Below are positions 1-11,538 of a DNA stretch of 64,000 nucleotides, one piece after another (the stretch's first letter is position 1; the number at the start of each line of letters is the position of its first letter). The translations under genes were made by a program, and so were the position numbers. This stretch comes from Gigaspora margarita (lineage: Eukaryota; Glomeromycota; Glomeromycetes; Diversisporales; Gigasporaceae): assembly GCA_009809945.1 (NCBI GenBank), contig WTPW01000549.1, positions 285,552 through 349,551 of the forward strand. Direction: 5' to 3'. The notes under the pieces were generated by a model. It had not been told where the DNA came from. It searched no databases and saw only the letters and a list, made by a program, of their open reading frames with translations.

Positions 1-191
1 GTTGTTTTATAAGGATCGCATGTCTGACACCAAGCGGGAAATGTGTTATATAGGTTGCAATTTGCACATTTTCCATGACATTCAATTCGTTTAGAACTAT
101 ATTCATCACATACTAACAAATAGTCATTTGTTGTGGTGCTTTGGGTTAATCCATAAATACTTCTACTTTCGAATTGCATATAATTTTTAAA
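1..191 (-). CDS. Kinase-family cassette exon, partial (left-edge array, exon 3)
   Basis: Third exon of a minus-strand gene that leaves the window. It reads FKNYMQFESRS, then YGLTQ and LLVCDEY, then the first part of the CX2CX9CX2C module (CANC...WCQTCDPYK), and is cut by the window edge. The start is set by an AAG|TTT acceptor at 192-194, the same junction used by the cassettes at 31-36 kb. It is closest to the cassette exon at 34745-35200 (shared SSKRIE, NTFPAWC). The family is the N-terminal part of glomeromycotan tyrosine-kinase-like proteins; the cysteine module looks like a zinc ribbon, but its function is not established here. Confidence 0.75.
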
Positions 192-263
192 CTTGCAGAG
201 TAGTTAAATATAAGTAAATTTATGTAAAACTGTTATAAGTTATGTATGAATAAATAATCTTGC

Positions 264-749
264 TTCTTTTAAAATAGTTAATAAATTTTGTGAATTATCC
301 AGTATTCTGAGTATAACTTTGCATGATGGTATACGTGACTGTGTATATCTACATCCATATTCAGCTTTATCATCATAATTTAAATAACGTAATCCATCTA
401 ACCAGGTAGCTAAAATCTTATTACCAATATTTTGAATATCAACTAGTCTATTAAATGGAATCCAATCGATTACATCGTCGTAGTTTGTAGCTTTAAGTTG
501 AAATTCTTTAATACAATCATCGACATTCTTATTTTCACTTGCCCATCCTTGTGTTGCTTTATAAGGATCGCACGTTTGACACCAAGCTGGCGATGTGTTA
601 TATCGATTGCATTTTACACACCTTCCATTACTTATATGCCTTTTGAAACCAAATTCATCAAATACTAATATGTACACATTGGTTGAAGTGTTTTGAGTTA
701 GTCCATATACTTTAAAATCGCTATTCATCAATTTTATATAATCTGTAAA
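264..749 (-). CDS. Kinase-family cassette exon (left-edge array, exon 2)
   Basis: An open 162-codon exon bounded by AAG|TTT at 749/750 and by a donor at 263/264. It encodes FTDYIKLMNSDFKVYGLTQ, a beta5-like stretch (VYILVFDEF), the four-cysteine module (CVKC...WCQTC), W-ASENKNVDDCIKEF, and the N-lobe remnant IGNKILATWLDGLR with no glycine loop. The donor reads GAA|GCAAG rather than GAA|GTAAG, so this intron would be GC-AG or the site is decaying. Its closest relative in the window is the exon at 35493-35978 (same GCRYTQSRIPSCK and LRIL ending). Phase is 0 at both ends. Confidence 0.75.
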
Positions 750-824
750 CTTATTAAAAATGCAAATGTAAATTAAAGCGTGTACTATACAATAATAATA
801 ATTTAAATATGTAATTTATCTTAC

Positions 825-1193
825 TTCTTTTAATATAACTGTTAAATTTTGCAAACCCGTTAATGGTTTAAGTTCCATTTTATAAGATGGTGTACGTGAC
901 AGTGTATACTCATCACGTATTCCATCTAACCAGGTTGCTAAATATCTATCGCCGATATTTTCAATATTAACTAATTTATTAAAAGGAATCCATTCGATTA
1001 CCTCGTCGTATTTTGTAGCTTTAAGTTGAAATTCTTTAATGCAATCATCTATATCTTTATTTCCACTTGTCCATCCTTGAGTTGTTTTATAAGGGTCGCA
1101 TGTTTGACACCAAGCTGGTGATGTGTTATACCGATTGCAATTTGCACATTCTCCATTGCAACTATATCTTTTAAAATTAAACTGGTCGGCCAT
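825..1193 (-). CDS. First exon of a kinase-family gene (left-edge array, exon 1)
   Basis: The 5' exon: starts MADQFNFKRYSC, goes directly into the cysteine module (CANC...WCQTC), WTSGNKDIDDCIKEF, and IGDRYLATWLDG, ending LKE at a GAA|GTAAG donor. It lacks the YGLTQ segment found at the start of all later cassettes, which is why it is read as the first exon. An in-frame upstream ATG at 1211 would add MFKIII; the same ambiguity exists at 36425/36446. The exon, the 75 bp intron behind it and about 60 bp upstream match the 36.0-36.5 kb region. Glycine loop absent. Confidence 0.75.
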
Positions 1194-1249
1194 AATTATG
1201 ATTTTAAACAATAAGAAATTATTATATAAAAAAATGTGTACCGCAGATG

Positions 1250-1269
1250 CTTATCTGTTACACGATGAG
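1250..1269. promoter_or_regulatory. Paired GATA-like motif upstream of the left-edge gene
   Basis: CTTATC, eight bases, then GATGAG, about 57 bp upstream of the ATG at 1193. The paralogous promoter at 36489-36508 has a perfect CTTATC-N8-GATAAG pair in the same position. Conservation of the block in both copies, and the match to the GATA-factor core, suggest a regulatory site or part of a conserved 5' UTR. Function is inferred. Confidence 0.35.
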
Positions 1270-2035
1270 TGTGGTGTTGTCACGTAAAGTTTTCTGATTA
1301 ATAATATATTTATTGGATCGAAGCAACCACTAACTATAATAACTAATCTAATTCGAGTGTAGAGTGGGAAGATCATGTTAATCCGATAGTAAACTAATAT
1401 AAGGTTAGATTTCAAGTCATAGTCACATGATTATAGACAGTACTCAAGATTCCTAGGATTATTATGCACTCATGACAATTGGGCATTTGCCATGCTTCTC
1501 TTTATTAAAAGAGTTCAAAAGGGGCATAAACTTCTACTCTAATATTGGAGGGTAACAAGCATTTATATATTTGCGCGAAGGGCATTGAAAGACATTCCGA
1601 ATGTGGATCCATCGGATCGGACCAAGAACTAATTCTAGAAATTAATACTTAAATTGATATTCACATCAGGAAATCTATGCAACCCGACTATCACTTTCAA
1701 ACTAATGTTACAAATTAAATAGGAGAAACATAATAATTATGCTTTCCTAAAGTCCAACTACTGTATCATTAATACCGAACCCTTAGTAAAAACATTCAAT
1801 TCGCACGCCCAAAGGTAGTCTCAGAACAGTTGAACCCAGTGATATCTTCATGATAATCACTTCACATGATTAATAGTTCGACCTAAGTTAGGATTAGTGC
1901 TAGGTTAGGTGATAATATAGTTTAGCCAATTTTGTCAGTGTTAGTAAAACTTGACGTAATTGCATGATTTCACGTGATGTCATTATCACTGTGTTCATTG
2001 TACAGTCATTAGGCGAATCCTAAAGGTTTCGCCAT
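1270..2035. other. Intergenic, no gene seen
   Basis: AT-rich spacer upstream of the left-edge gene. Both strands are closed by frequent stops and no coding signature, tRNA or element terminus was recognised. Confidence 0.6.
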
Positions 2036-2225
2036 TGGTGAAAGGCGAAACTAGTTTCGACTTTCGGCAAAAAAAGTTTTTAAAAGTCGAAATGACAAAA
2101 CTGTTGAAAGGTGGCGAAACCAGTGAAAGGTGGCGAAACTAGCAAAAGGTAACGAAACTAGCAAAAGGTAACGAAACTAAATAAAAGGTAATAAAGTGGC
2201 AAAAGGCAGTGAAATTACCGTAAAG
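2036..2225. repeat. Degenerate tandem repeat (GGCGAAACTAG / AAAGGTAACG)
   Basis: Short imperfect repeats of about 17-18 bp built on GGCGAAACTAG and CAAAAGGTAACGAAACTAG, strongest at 2100-2190, drifting to AAAGTGGCAAAAGGC on the right. It is locally more G-rich than the surroundings. No coding frame. Confidence 0.7.
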
Positions 2226-2869
2226 TGGCATGTGATAGATCCCCTATGAGATCTACACTGTAGTGATTTGTAAGCTTAATGGGTGTCCGTAAGCCCTCTG
2301 TACTAAATTTAGTACAATTTAAAAAAATTATTGTACAATAATAAAAAATAATTTAGTCAAAGTTATATGTAAAAATTTTGTATAAATTAACTTTAAGCAA
2401 ACTTATATTTCGCAAATTTGATGTCTAAAGTTAGTACTGTAGTAAAAATTAAAAATGTTAAATTTATAATATAATAAAAAAATAATAAATATATAAATTA
2501 TTTTTAATTTATATTTGATTTAAAAGTATAAAAAAATTATTAAAATAAAATTAATAGATTTGTTATAAGCTAGTACAGATCCAAAAATTGCAACATTTAC
2601 TTATAAAATTTATAGTAAATTGATAATGAACTAATAGTAAATTTTTAGTAAATTAAAAAAATTTTTTTGAGACCTTGCTTATATCTTTATTGAGTAATTG
2701 TACAGGGATAATACATATAAATTACATGCAAGAATGGAAGCTCAGTCTAATTTAGCTTCAACTTAAACCCATGAGAGTGGTCAAGACTCATCAAGTTTTG
2801 AATAGTTAGAATATAGTTTGTTGGAATACTGTATTCGAAGGTACCAAAAAATTAATTTCAATTAAATTA

Positions 2870-4440
2870 TGTTATAACTAGTTGTGATGGGTGGTGCATT
2901 TATGCCACCCATCTTATTTGTTTTTTAAATAATAATTTTAAATATTCTTTTACAAAACATATTTATTGCAACATGAAAATATAGTTAATTACATTGAAAT
3001 TACATGTTACTCAGGTTATACCAACATCTGAATATAACAACATAATAGTAAAAACTTTCCATACCAAAATTTTTCAAAAATTTAATAAAAATTATTGCTA
3101 TAACTCATTGTATTGATATTTGAATTTTTACTAATGATTCAAGAATGTTGATATAATCAGATCATGATTTTACTATTATTTACTATTAAGGTTTTTGTTA
3201 CAGAATTTACTAATGCAGTATATGTAGTAGTAAAGTTGAATTAGTATCAGATTATCATAATTTTACTATAATTTAATGTAAAAAATTCTATTATAAAACA
3301 TGTTATTCAATGTTTACAGTATGTAGTTAAGGTTGAGTCCATTGTGTTAAAATTATTATTTCTATTTTGTTTCAAAATTTCTCTCTAATATGGTATACAT
3401 AGTGATTAAAGTTGAGCTAGTATCAAAATTATTGATTTTTGTATAAAAAGGTTTGTTACAGAACTTACTACCTATTCTAGTTATCACAACACTTGGTTAA
3501 GGTTGATTTGGTTGAATTTATAGTTATTATATTTAGATTATGCAAAGTTAAGTTTTCAATTTGCATTATCTGCCAACTGATTTTTTTAAAAAAAAAATTT
3601 TAGATCCCTATTGTGCCAATTGTTTGATTTTTGCTATATATTTTTCTGATATTTTCATTCAATGTCATCTGAAGAAGACCTTAATGTTCTATAATTGTCC
3701 AATAGGACTGACAGAAAAAATATACTGCTGACCCAAATGTTTGATTCCTTGTTGTGCAAAATTAAAAGGTAAACTTGTATAATCTTAAATATAAATATGT
3801 GTTAAAAAATTTGTAATAAACTTAAAAAAAATAAAAAATCCAACTAACTGACCCGAGTTTTCAGACTCCATATAATGCAAAATGAAAAATTAATCTATTT
3901 TGATTCAGAATTAACTACTAATATGGTATATATAGTAGTTAAAATTGAGTTAGTATTGAAATTATTAATTTTTGTATAAAAAATTTTGTCATAGAACTTA
4001 CTCCTACTCTAGTTATTACAATAAGGTAGCTGTGCGATGTTGTCATGCAAAACCAGGAACAGAAGAATAAATTGATCGATCATATTAAAAGTTTTAAAAA
4101 ATGAAATGTTTAACGGTTTATTATTAAATTGTGTCTTAGTTTACATGTCTATGGTACAAAGTTGGCATATGAAAAATTAACCTTGTATAACCTTAAATGT
4201 GGGCATTATTCTATTTGCAGTAAACTAAAATAAAAAATAAAAAAAATAAAAATAAAAAATCTGTCCATCTGTCCCGAATTTTGAAATCCTTGTAATGCAA
4301 AATGAAAAATCAACTTTTGCACAGCCTAATAAGAGAATATATCAAAATCAGTAATGAAACATAACATTAGTGAGATTGTGCATCCATACTAAATTTTATG
4401 TAAATATTTGTTAATGCCGTTACTTACGAGACATAAATTA
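2870..4440. repeat. Composite dispersed repeat related to the 23-26 kb satellite
   Basis: Begins with a hairpin block (2886-2913: GATGGGTGG...CCACCCATC) that recurs at 22829-22856 with the same flank (AACTAGT before, TTATTTGTTTTTT after). It continues with TTACTCAGGTTATACCAACATCTG (cf. 24060-24120) and then satellite-like units ('CAGACTCCATATAATGCAAA' type) near 3740, 3865 and 4290. Another partial copy lies at 6720-7070. No coding capacity; copies are diverged. Confidence 0.7.
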
Positions 4441-4490
4441 TTTATTTACACTCAACTGGTAATTACAATGCACATATACACTAGTTTCTT

Positions 4491-5460
4491 TTTTTTATGC
4501 ACAAGTAACAAAAGATGATGTGCCCAATGCCTCCGCAGTTATAGCAGGTAATTGTTCCTTGTCGATCCAAGGGTCCATAAAAATTCCTACTCCAAAAAGA
4601 TGGAACTTTTTTCTCTTATCCATACTTCTCTCATAATACTCTCTTTCGAATCAGATGAAAAAAGGGATGCTCTCTTACTCTTGTGTTGATACTTACAGAA
4701 TTTACTACTATAACCCCTGGCATATGGATGTGAATAGTACACTGCCTGGCCAATTTCAGATATGCGATCTTTGCACTTTTCTGTTATCTTATCATTACTT
4801 CCTACTATTTGCAGTGCAACTTCCCATCCTTTATCATCTGCTAATCTCAATGTAACGGCCCTTGATTCTACCTCATCATGTACACTAACAACATTCTTTT
4901 TAACAGAATCTGGTAACATTCTTATTACCTTATCTAAACGCCTACCAATTTTTACCAGAAAATCATACTCATGCTGGTCATGTGGTTTGGACAATTCTAC
5001 CTTCGGCCAAGCCTCCTCCAACAAATCTTCTTCTTCGATCTCCCTATACAAGGCTGAAAAACTCTTATCCATCTTCCTTTTAGAGCTGTCAGAAAAACAT
5101 CCACTGGAACTGAACTAACTTTTCTTTTCCTCGGAAATGTGTTGCAAACTCCTTTCTAATCCTATTATTAGCTTCCTGCGAGTCTTCATCCAATTCATCC
5201 TCAAACTCACCACTACCATCTACATTCAATTCAACATCTACTGCCTCTCCTGTCCTATCTCCAATATTCGCAGGACCTTGTTCCTGCCCTTTATTGCTCC
5301 CTTTTGACTGCGCCTCTGGACCTTTATCTTTTCATTTCTCGAAATAAGTGAGCAGCCTTTCACCTAGCTTTTCTTTATTACCTTCCACTGAAAGGCCACA
5401 AGTTGCACACAAGTTCTTCAACTCTGTCAAGGTCAGTTTCGTCCAACTCCTGGCATGCAT
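4491..5460 (-). pseudogene. SAP-domain / CCHC gag-like retroelement protein, broken
   Basis: Read on the minus strand: MHARSWTKLTLTELKNLC...GNKEKLGERLL is a SAP-type helix-extension-helix motif, followed after an in-frame TGA (5332-5334) by an acidic, glycine/glutamine-rich linker. A frameshift near 5090 leads into a 161-residue stretch (ALYREIEEEDLLEEAWPKVE, KIGRRLDKVIRML, VTLRLADDKGWEVALQIVG). A second frameshift leads to a zinc-knuckle-like CYNCGGIGHIIFC (4508-4546), one residue short of CX2CX4HX4C. SAP, charged middle and terminal knuckle in this order resemble the first protein of retrotransposons with a tyrosine recombinase or of gag-like families in these fungi. The family assignment is inference; the breaks are directly visible. 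Confidence 0.55.
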
Positions 5461-5464
5461 TGTG

Positions 5465-6715
5465 CGATTCGTAGATATATTCAATGTTATGTATGACAAT
5501 ACTACTTGCTCTATACAGTTATTTAACATATTAAAGTTTCTTTATGAAAATTTTTTATTTTTATTTTTTTTTATTTTTTAAAAACAAATTGAAATGTATA
5601 TGGTGGAAACGATAGAGCCAGCCTTCACAAGGCGAGCGATAGATAACCTTCTTCACTGAGATTCTTAGCCTTAAATACCCCTCCTGTATAACTAGTTCAT
5701 ACTTGGCCATAGTCATTGTCCCTTAACCCTGTTATCGATCTAACAATAATTATAACTATGTGAATATCAAAATCATATGCAAATCTAAAATTACCTGTAA
5801 ATACGAGTTACAAAATCTCACGACAATAATCAAAGAATAACTATAAAAGGATACATAACAAAACCTGTACATAATCGGTTATAAAGTCATCTGATCTCGC
5901 AATAATGATCGCCCGGTCACTTTGTTGACAGGTTTTTCAAAACCTCTCAATACACAAAGAGCGAACACATCAGACTTATATACATGTGTAATCTATATAA
6001 ATTATTTACACCAATAGATTGTCAGTTTAACTTCCTTCTCTCTTACACAATTAATTCATCATTGATATATGACAACTAAAAGTCTAATTGCCCTTCAACA
6101 CCTATAAACTTGATTGTACTATTACTTTATGTAAGGGGCAAGACAATAATATTTAAATGCTTCATATTTATTCATCCCTAAAAGAAGCAATAATAATTCA
6201 TACATAATTGATCTGTGTACAAAAGCGATGGCATAATGATTAGTAATATAGACATTCGATGCATCATGATAGCTTTAATTAATTGTAGAACGAATTACTC
6301 TCCCCCCCAAGGATATCTAAATAAGGTAATAGGAGCAACATGTGTTACTAAGGAACAATTGAAAGATTTAAGGATGATCAAATGTAACAATGATCGATTA
6401 AATAAAGCAGGGGCAGAATAAGGAAATGCCATAATTTTTGGGCACAGAAATATTATTATAATAACACCAGTAAGATAAAAATAAATCAAATAAAAAATGA
6501 GGCACAACTTAAACTTGAAATACTTACTTAAAATAGTCTTTTTGAAGGGATAATCATATACGAATAGCATGTACATACATACGAAAGCTGGGTTTAATAT
6601 AAAATGCAATTGGACTATTGCATTCCATAATGTCATATGAAAATATAACCAATCAAAGAACCGTATTTGTTCACAACATTTCACTCTTCAGATAACCATG
6701 TACTTCGTATTTCAT
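5465..6715. other. Intergenic, no gene seen
   Basis: Contains only short open stretches of low-complexity composition. No recognisable protein, RNA gene or element end. Confidence 0.5.
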
Positions 6716-6719
6716 ACTC

Positions 6720-7070
6720 TGCTCCTGGTATACATGGTTAAGGTTGATTTGATTGTATTTCAAACATCATAATTAGACTGTACAAAGTTGCTTTTTTATT
6801 TCATATTACCTGCTATCCCATATTTCAATTTTTTATTAATTTTAATCTTTTTTTTTTAGTTCCCAATTGTACCAATTGTTTGATTTTTGGCATTTATTTT
6901 TTTCTACTATTCTCATCTGGTGTCACCTGAAGAAGATCTTAATTTCTTGTAATTGTCCAATAGGACTAATAGAAAAAATATTACTACCAACCCAAAATTT
7001 TTAATCCCTTGTATAAAACTGAAAAGTAACCTTGCATAAACTTAGATGTGAATATTATTTTATTAATTGA
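6720..7070 (+). repeat. Partial copy of the 3480-3790 dispersed repeat
   Basis: Shares the order GGTTAAGGTTGATTTG, CCAATTGTTTGATTTTTG, CACCTGAAGAAGA, TTGTCCAATAGGACT and the AAAATATTACT segment with 3490-3750, in the same orientation. A piece of the same family in reverse orientation is visible at 42180-42330. Confidence 0.75.
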
Positions 7071-7075
7071 ACATT

Positions 7076-7575
7076 GGCCAGAGTTAAGGTTAGAATGAAT
7101 GATAAAATAAATGTATTTTAATAATGGCAGTTATTGTTGTGCCCATAAGTGTGTGATATTATGTCTGTAGCAAGTGCCTATAATTTATCCAAATTATACA
7201 AAGTCACCCAATTACAAATTGTAACACATAATATAATTTATCCAAATAAAATTAATTAAACAATCAGATTCTGGCTGTATTGTAAAGTTCAATATAATTA
7301 AAAAATTACCCAATTATGAATTGTTTAACTAATTAATAAAATCATCTGATCATAAATTGTAATACAAGTTAACTTATTAATAAAATTACCTGATCACAAA
7401 TTGTAATGCATAATATAATTTATTCAAATAAAATTAATTATAACAATTAGATTCTGGCTATAGTATATTGTAGTTCAATATGATTAAAAATTACCTAATT
7501 AATACATTAACTAATTATACTATTATATTATTTATGTTGTATGTCAGAATGGAATTATTATATATTTAGAATCTA
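7076..7575. repeat. Repeat block flanking the integrase-like pseudogene (left)
   Basis: Built of GGCCAGAGTTAAGGTTAGA, GTGCCTATAATTTATCCAAA and several AT-rich units containing ACCTGATCACAAATTGTAA and CAGATTCTGGCT. The same elements occur in the same orientation at 12955-13760 on the other side of the integrase-like gene. They may be termini or subterminal repeats of one composite element. Units are diverged and partly shuffled. Confidence 0.6.
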
Positions 7576-8816
7576 CTTATGTTGAATCAGAATTCCAAAT
7601 TTAGTCGAAGTTGTTATAAAATTTAAAAGCAATTTAAGCTGATTCTAAATTTAATATTATTAATAGATGTATAATCAATCAATTAATTGATGATAAATTA
7701 CGTATTATGATAAATTATGCAAATTTTCTATAAGTTAAATACTTTTTTATTAAGTTTTTTTATTTTTTTATTCATTCTTTTCAACTCTTTATTTATTTCA
7801 TTGATTTGTTCTTTTTAGCTCTTATTTATTTCATTTATTCATTATTTTAAACTCTTATTTATTTTATTTATTCATTATTTCCAACTCTTGTTTATTTTAT
7901 TCATTCCTTCTTTCCAACTTATACCAATGAACAAACCTCAAGAATCTCCATTTTTATCATATGACACATTTGAAAACTTGCTTGCCAAGTATCTTGATAG
8001 TAAATCATCAAATAGAAGACGTAAAACTTTTATTACATGTGAGAATTTTGACTTCTGTATTAAAGTTTTACAAAACCCTATGGATACAACAAATGGAACT
8101 GCAACAGACCATTATTGGGCAAAAAAGTCAATTACTTTGCATGATCTTGGAACACCAACAAACTCTATCATAAAGCTCATTAAACTTGATTCAAATCTAC
8201 TTGTATACCCAATATATATAATATTATGCAGTTTACACCAAGAGGCCTTGAAGTATGTCAGTTTATCAAAACTGTGGGAGGCAATATATATTGAAAATAT
8301 TATAGGCTATTATGCTTTTCTTTGAATTAGTAAATATATGATACTAATTTTTATAATAGGTTTCAAAACAGTATTGACATTCCACAATCTTTTATAAAGG
8401 ATTTCATAAAGAATTGCACAACATGTGCAACTCAAAGAAATTTTCCATTTCCAGCCAATAATTTCTAATGCTTTCCTTAATAGGATTCAGGTTGATCTAA
8501 TTTATATGATTAATATTCCTAATGGTGATTATTGTTACATCTGCCATATTCAGGATCATTATACCTAGTACTCTTGGGCTTGTGCATTGACTAGCAAGCA
8601 GGCAATTAAAGTGGCAATTTTTCTTTTTGACATTTTTGTCTGCTTTGGTGCCCAATTATTCTTCAGACTAATAATGGTTGTGAGTTTACAGCAGAAGTAA
8701 TCCATGAATTACTTATCATATGGCCTTGTTCATATTATTAATGGGCATCCAAGGCACCCATAGAGCCAAGGGCTTATAAAACATGCAAATGATATACTTC
8801 AACAAAAAGTATCTAA

Positions 8817-9415
8817 GAGAAGTGCAGTAAATCACATAATTTTTTAGGGGGGAGAGGGGTCCTCATTTGTCACATCCTATATATATATATAGAGTAAAAT
8901 AGCCAATAATATCGAAGTATTTATTATAATAAATATTCGCAAAAAGTTGCTACATAGTAAAGTCTAAATTTTACTATATCAACTGATAATTATCGATTAA
9001 GTAAACTTGTTATCAAAATACATATACCCTGAAATTTTTATCAAAATTAAAGAATTTTTTATTATTTAACTTTTAATTTTTACATTCATCGAATGTATTT
9101 TTTTAAAAAATTTTAAAATTTTCATCGAACATAAAAATCAAAAAGTCAAATAATAATAAGTTCTCCAATACTGATAAAAATTTTAGAATAAGTGAATTTT
9201 GATCTTTTGAACAAGTTTACTTAAGCAACTTCAATCAATTCACATTGGTAAATTTTGGCTTTACTATGTAGCGTCTGTTATCGTACATGGGGTCAAAAAC
9301 ATTTTTGAATTTTTTTAATATTAAAAAGACAAAATTTGATTGGTCAATAGTCTATCACAGGGGGGAGGGGGTCGGACCTATATAATCCCTAATTACGTAA
9401 TTTACTGCACTTCCC
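8817..9415. mobile_element. PIF/Harbinger-like foldback MITE
   Basis: 599 bp. Inverted ends GAGAAGTGCAGTAAATCAC and, at the right, the complement of GGGAAGTGCAGTAAATTAC, flanked by TAA on both sides (8814-8816, 9416-9418). A three-base TWA duplication and a G-rich TIR start fit PIF/Harbinger. The interior is a second inverted repeat (roughly 8940-9280, TTGCTACATAGTAAAG ... CTTTACTATGTAGCG). It splits the integrase-like reading frame exactly: the frame closes again when the element and one TAA are ignored. No coding capacity. Confidence 0.75.
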
Positions 9416-9489
9416 TAAATGGATAAAAGATACACAAAAGAGAGATTGGGCTTGTGCTATCCATTATACTGTTGTAGGTATTTTAATTA

Positions 9490-9952
9490 CTTTACAGAAA
9501 CTATCTAATTTTTTTTCATTGATTTATTATAATCTTAAAGATTATAATAAAATTATCAAAATTATATCTTATAATAATNTTATAATACTNCTAATAATCT
9601 TATAATAATCTTAAAATAATCTTATAATAATCTTATCTTATAATAATCTTAAAACAATCTTAAAATAATCTTAAAATAATCTTACAGTAATCTTAAAATA
9701 ATCTTAAAATAATCTTATCATCATCTTAAAAAATCTTAGTAAAATCTTAAAAACATCTTAAAACAATCTTAACCAATAATCATATAATTATCTTATAATA
9801 ATTTATAATTATTAAACCATAATAACATTATTATTTTTAGATTTTAAGTCTTAAAATAATCTTTTAATTATAAAAAAAATAAGATTAATAACTTTAATAT
9901 TATCTTAAACTATCTTAAACTCATCTAAAAAAAAGTACTAGTTTCTGTAAAG
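9490..9952. mobile_element. TA-flanked inverted-repeat element filled with ATAATCTTA satellite
   Basis: CTTTACAGAAACTA at the left and its inverse complement TAGTTTCTGTAAAG at the right, each bordered by TA, as in Tc1/mariner-type elements. The interior (about 9545-9930) is an imperfect tandem of AATAATCTTAAA units. It sits in what looks like an intron (GTAGGT near 9475 to TTAG near 10000) of the integrase-like pseudogene. Confidence 0.6.
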
Positions 9953-10379
9953 TAAGATTTAATTTTTTAATTAAAGTAATACATATATATTTTTTATTAG
10001 ATGTTATAAATATACAAACATTGCAATCAACTAAAAAAAGTCCATAAGCATTAGTGTTTGGACAAAATTCTTTACATCATTTTATGTTGTTAAAGGAAAT
10101 TAAAGAATGACATATTAATTCTGAGGATGATTTACCTGAAAATTGGTTTGAATCCTCTGAACTCCAAGATGATTTTGATTGACAAGAAATCATGAAGTCA
10201 CTTTTAGGAGCTGCAGCTTTATAGAGGTAAAAAATTTTTATACAATAATTTTATTTATTTATTTACTTATTTATTTATTTACTTATTTATTTATTTTTTT
10301 ATTTATTTTTTTTATCTAAAATGAATAATTTAAGAAACAACAATTACTAGAACTTGTTGATGAAGAATTGGAGAATGAG

Positions 10380-11210
10380 CAAGTAGATAATGAAAGGATA
10401 GATAATAAAAGAGTTTGTGATAAAAGAGTTGATAATGAAAGGGCAGATGATGATAAAAATATGGATAATAAAAGGGTGATGATAATGAAAGAGTGGATAA
10501 TGATGAAAGGGTGGATAGCAATGAAGTGGCAGATGATTATAAAAGAGTAGGAGATGATGAAAAGGTGGACAATGATGAAAGGTGAATGATGAGAGTTGAC
10601 AATAAAAGAGTAAATGACAATGAAGATGTGGATATTGAAAGAATGAATTATAGAAGAATAGACAATAAAAGAGTGGATGATGAAAGGGTTAACAATAAAA
10701 AGATAAATACTGTGTCAGAAAATAAGCTACCTTTTTTGGCCAAAAAATTACACAAAAAATTGTGGGGTAGCTTATTTTCGAAATATTGAGTTTTTTAAAA
10801 AAATTAAAAAATGTACTAATAAAAAGTTGTTCCAATGATATTAAATTTTAAATGTAGGTGTATTTTGATGCCCTGAACAAGTTTATTTAATGGCACTTTT
10901 GAGGTTTACTTAATAAAATTTAGAGTTTTATATGTAGCAACTGCTAATAGGTTTTTTAAAATTTTTGAAAAAAATCAGGAGGTAGCTTATTTTAGGTAGT
11001 AGCTTATTTTCTGACATATACAGTAGTAAAAAGGTAGACAACAAAAGGGTGGATGATAGAAGAGTGGATGATGAAAGGATTAATAATGACATGAGGATAA
11101 ATAGTAAAAAGGTAGATAATAAAGGCATGAATGATAAAAGGATAGATGCAAGTGAAGATGCTGATAAGAGAATAGTGCACAAAAGAGTGGATGAAAGAAC
11201 AAAGAAAGCA
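10380..11210 (+). repeat. Coding minisatellite (VDNKRVDDER units)
   Basis: Imperfect tandem of 12-18 bp units such as GTGGATGATGAAAGG and GATAATAAAAGA encoding VD(N/D)(K/E)R. It lies between the integrase core and the C-terminal part of the decayed gene and starts at an apparent acceptor (TTACTAG|AACTTGTTGATGAAG). Indels shift the frame several times. It is interrupted by the element at 10713-11016. Confidence 0.75.
10713..11016. mobile_element. 304 bp inverted-repeat insertion in the coding minisatellite
   Basis: Starts TGTCAGAAAATAAGCTACC and ends with the inverse, CTTATTTTCTGACA; a second GGTAGCTTATTTT copy lies just inside the right end. Minisatellite coding resumes immediately on both sides. 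Flanks ATACTG and ATACAG may be a six-base duplication with one change, so the superfamily is not settled. Confidence 0.6.
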
Positions 11211-11517
11211 ATAAGGGTATGTATTAGCATTATATTATCATAAAAAAAAATAATAAAATAATAATAATAATAATAATATAATAATAAGAGTATTGCTAAT
11301 CTTAACAGGCTATGAAATTTACAACCCTGTATCTAACCAATCAAAATTGCAGAATTAGCATGATCTGCAAGTTTTTTTGTGTAACAAAAACAAAGTATTT
11401 TTTATAAAAAAATTAAAAAATCACTTTTAACTTAAAATTTTGTCTATGAAACTACTTTTTTTATACAAAAAAAAATTTTTCTTGCTAAATTTTACTATAA
11501 AGTTTGCTATTTATTAT

Positions 11518-11538
11518 AACCCTAACCCTAACCCTAAC
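11518..11538. repeat. Interstitial telomere-like tract (CCCTAA)3
   Basis: AACCCTAACCCTAACCCTAAC, the complement of the TTAGGG telomere unit of most fungi. It lies inside a dispersed repeat (11380-11570) whose relatives at 41400-41530 and 36845-36970 have AACCCTAAC once. So it more likely comes from that repeat than from a chromosome end. Confidence 0.7.

Noticed and set aside
2886..2913. Helitron 3' hairpin
   Set aside because: Stem-loop is present but no CTRR terminus or AT target follows, in either copy.
6215..6684. Overlapping short frames on both strands
   Set aside because: No similarity to any family I recognise, no splice context and typical AT-rich chance composition.
11518..11538. 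Chromosome end
   Set aside because: Only three CCCTAA units, with unrelated complex sequence on both sides; interstitial.
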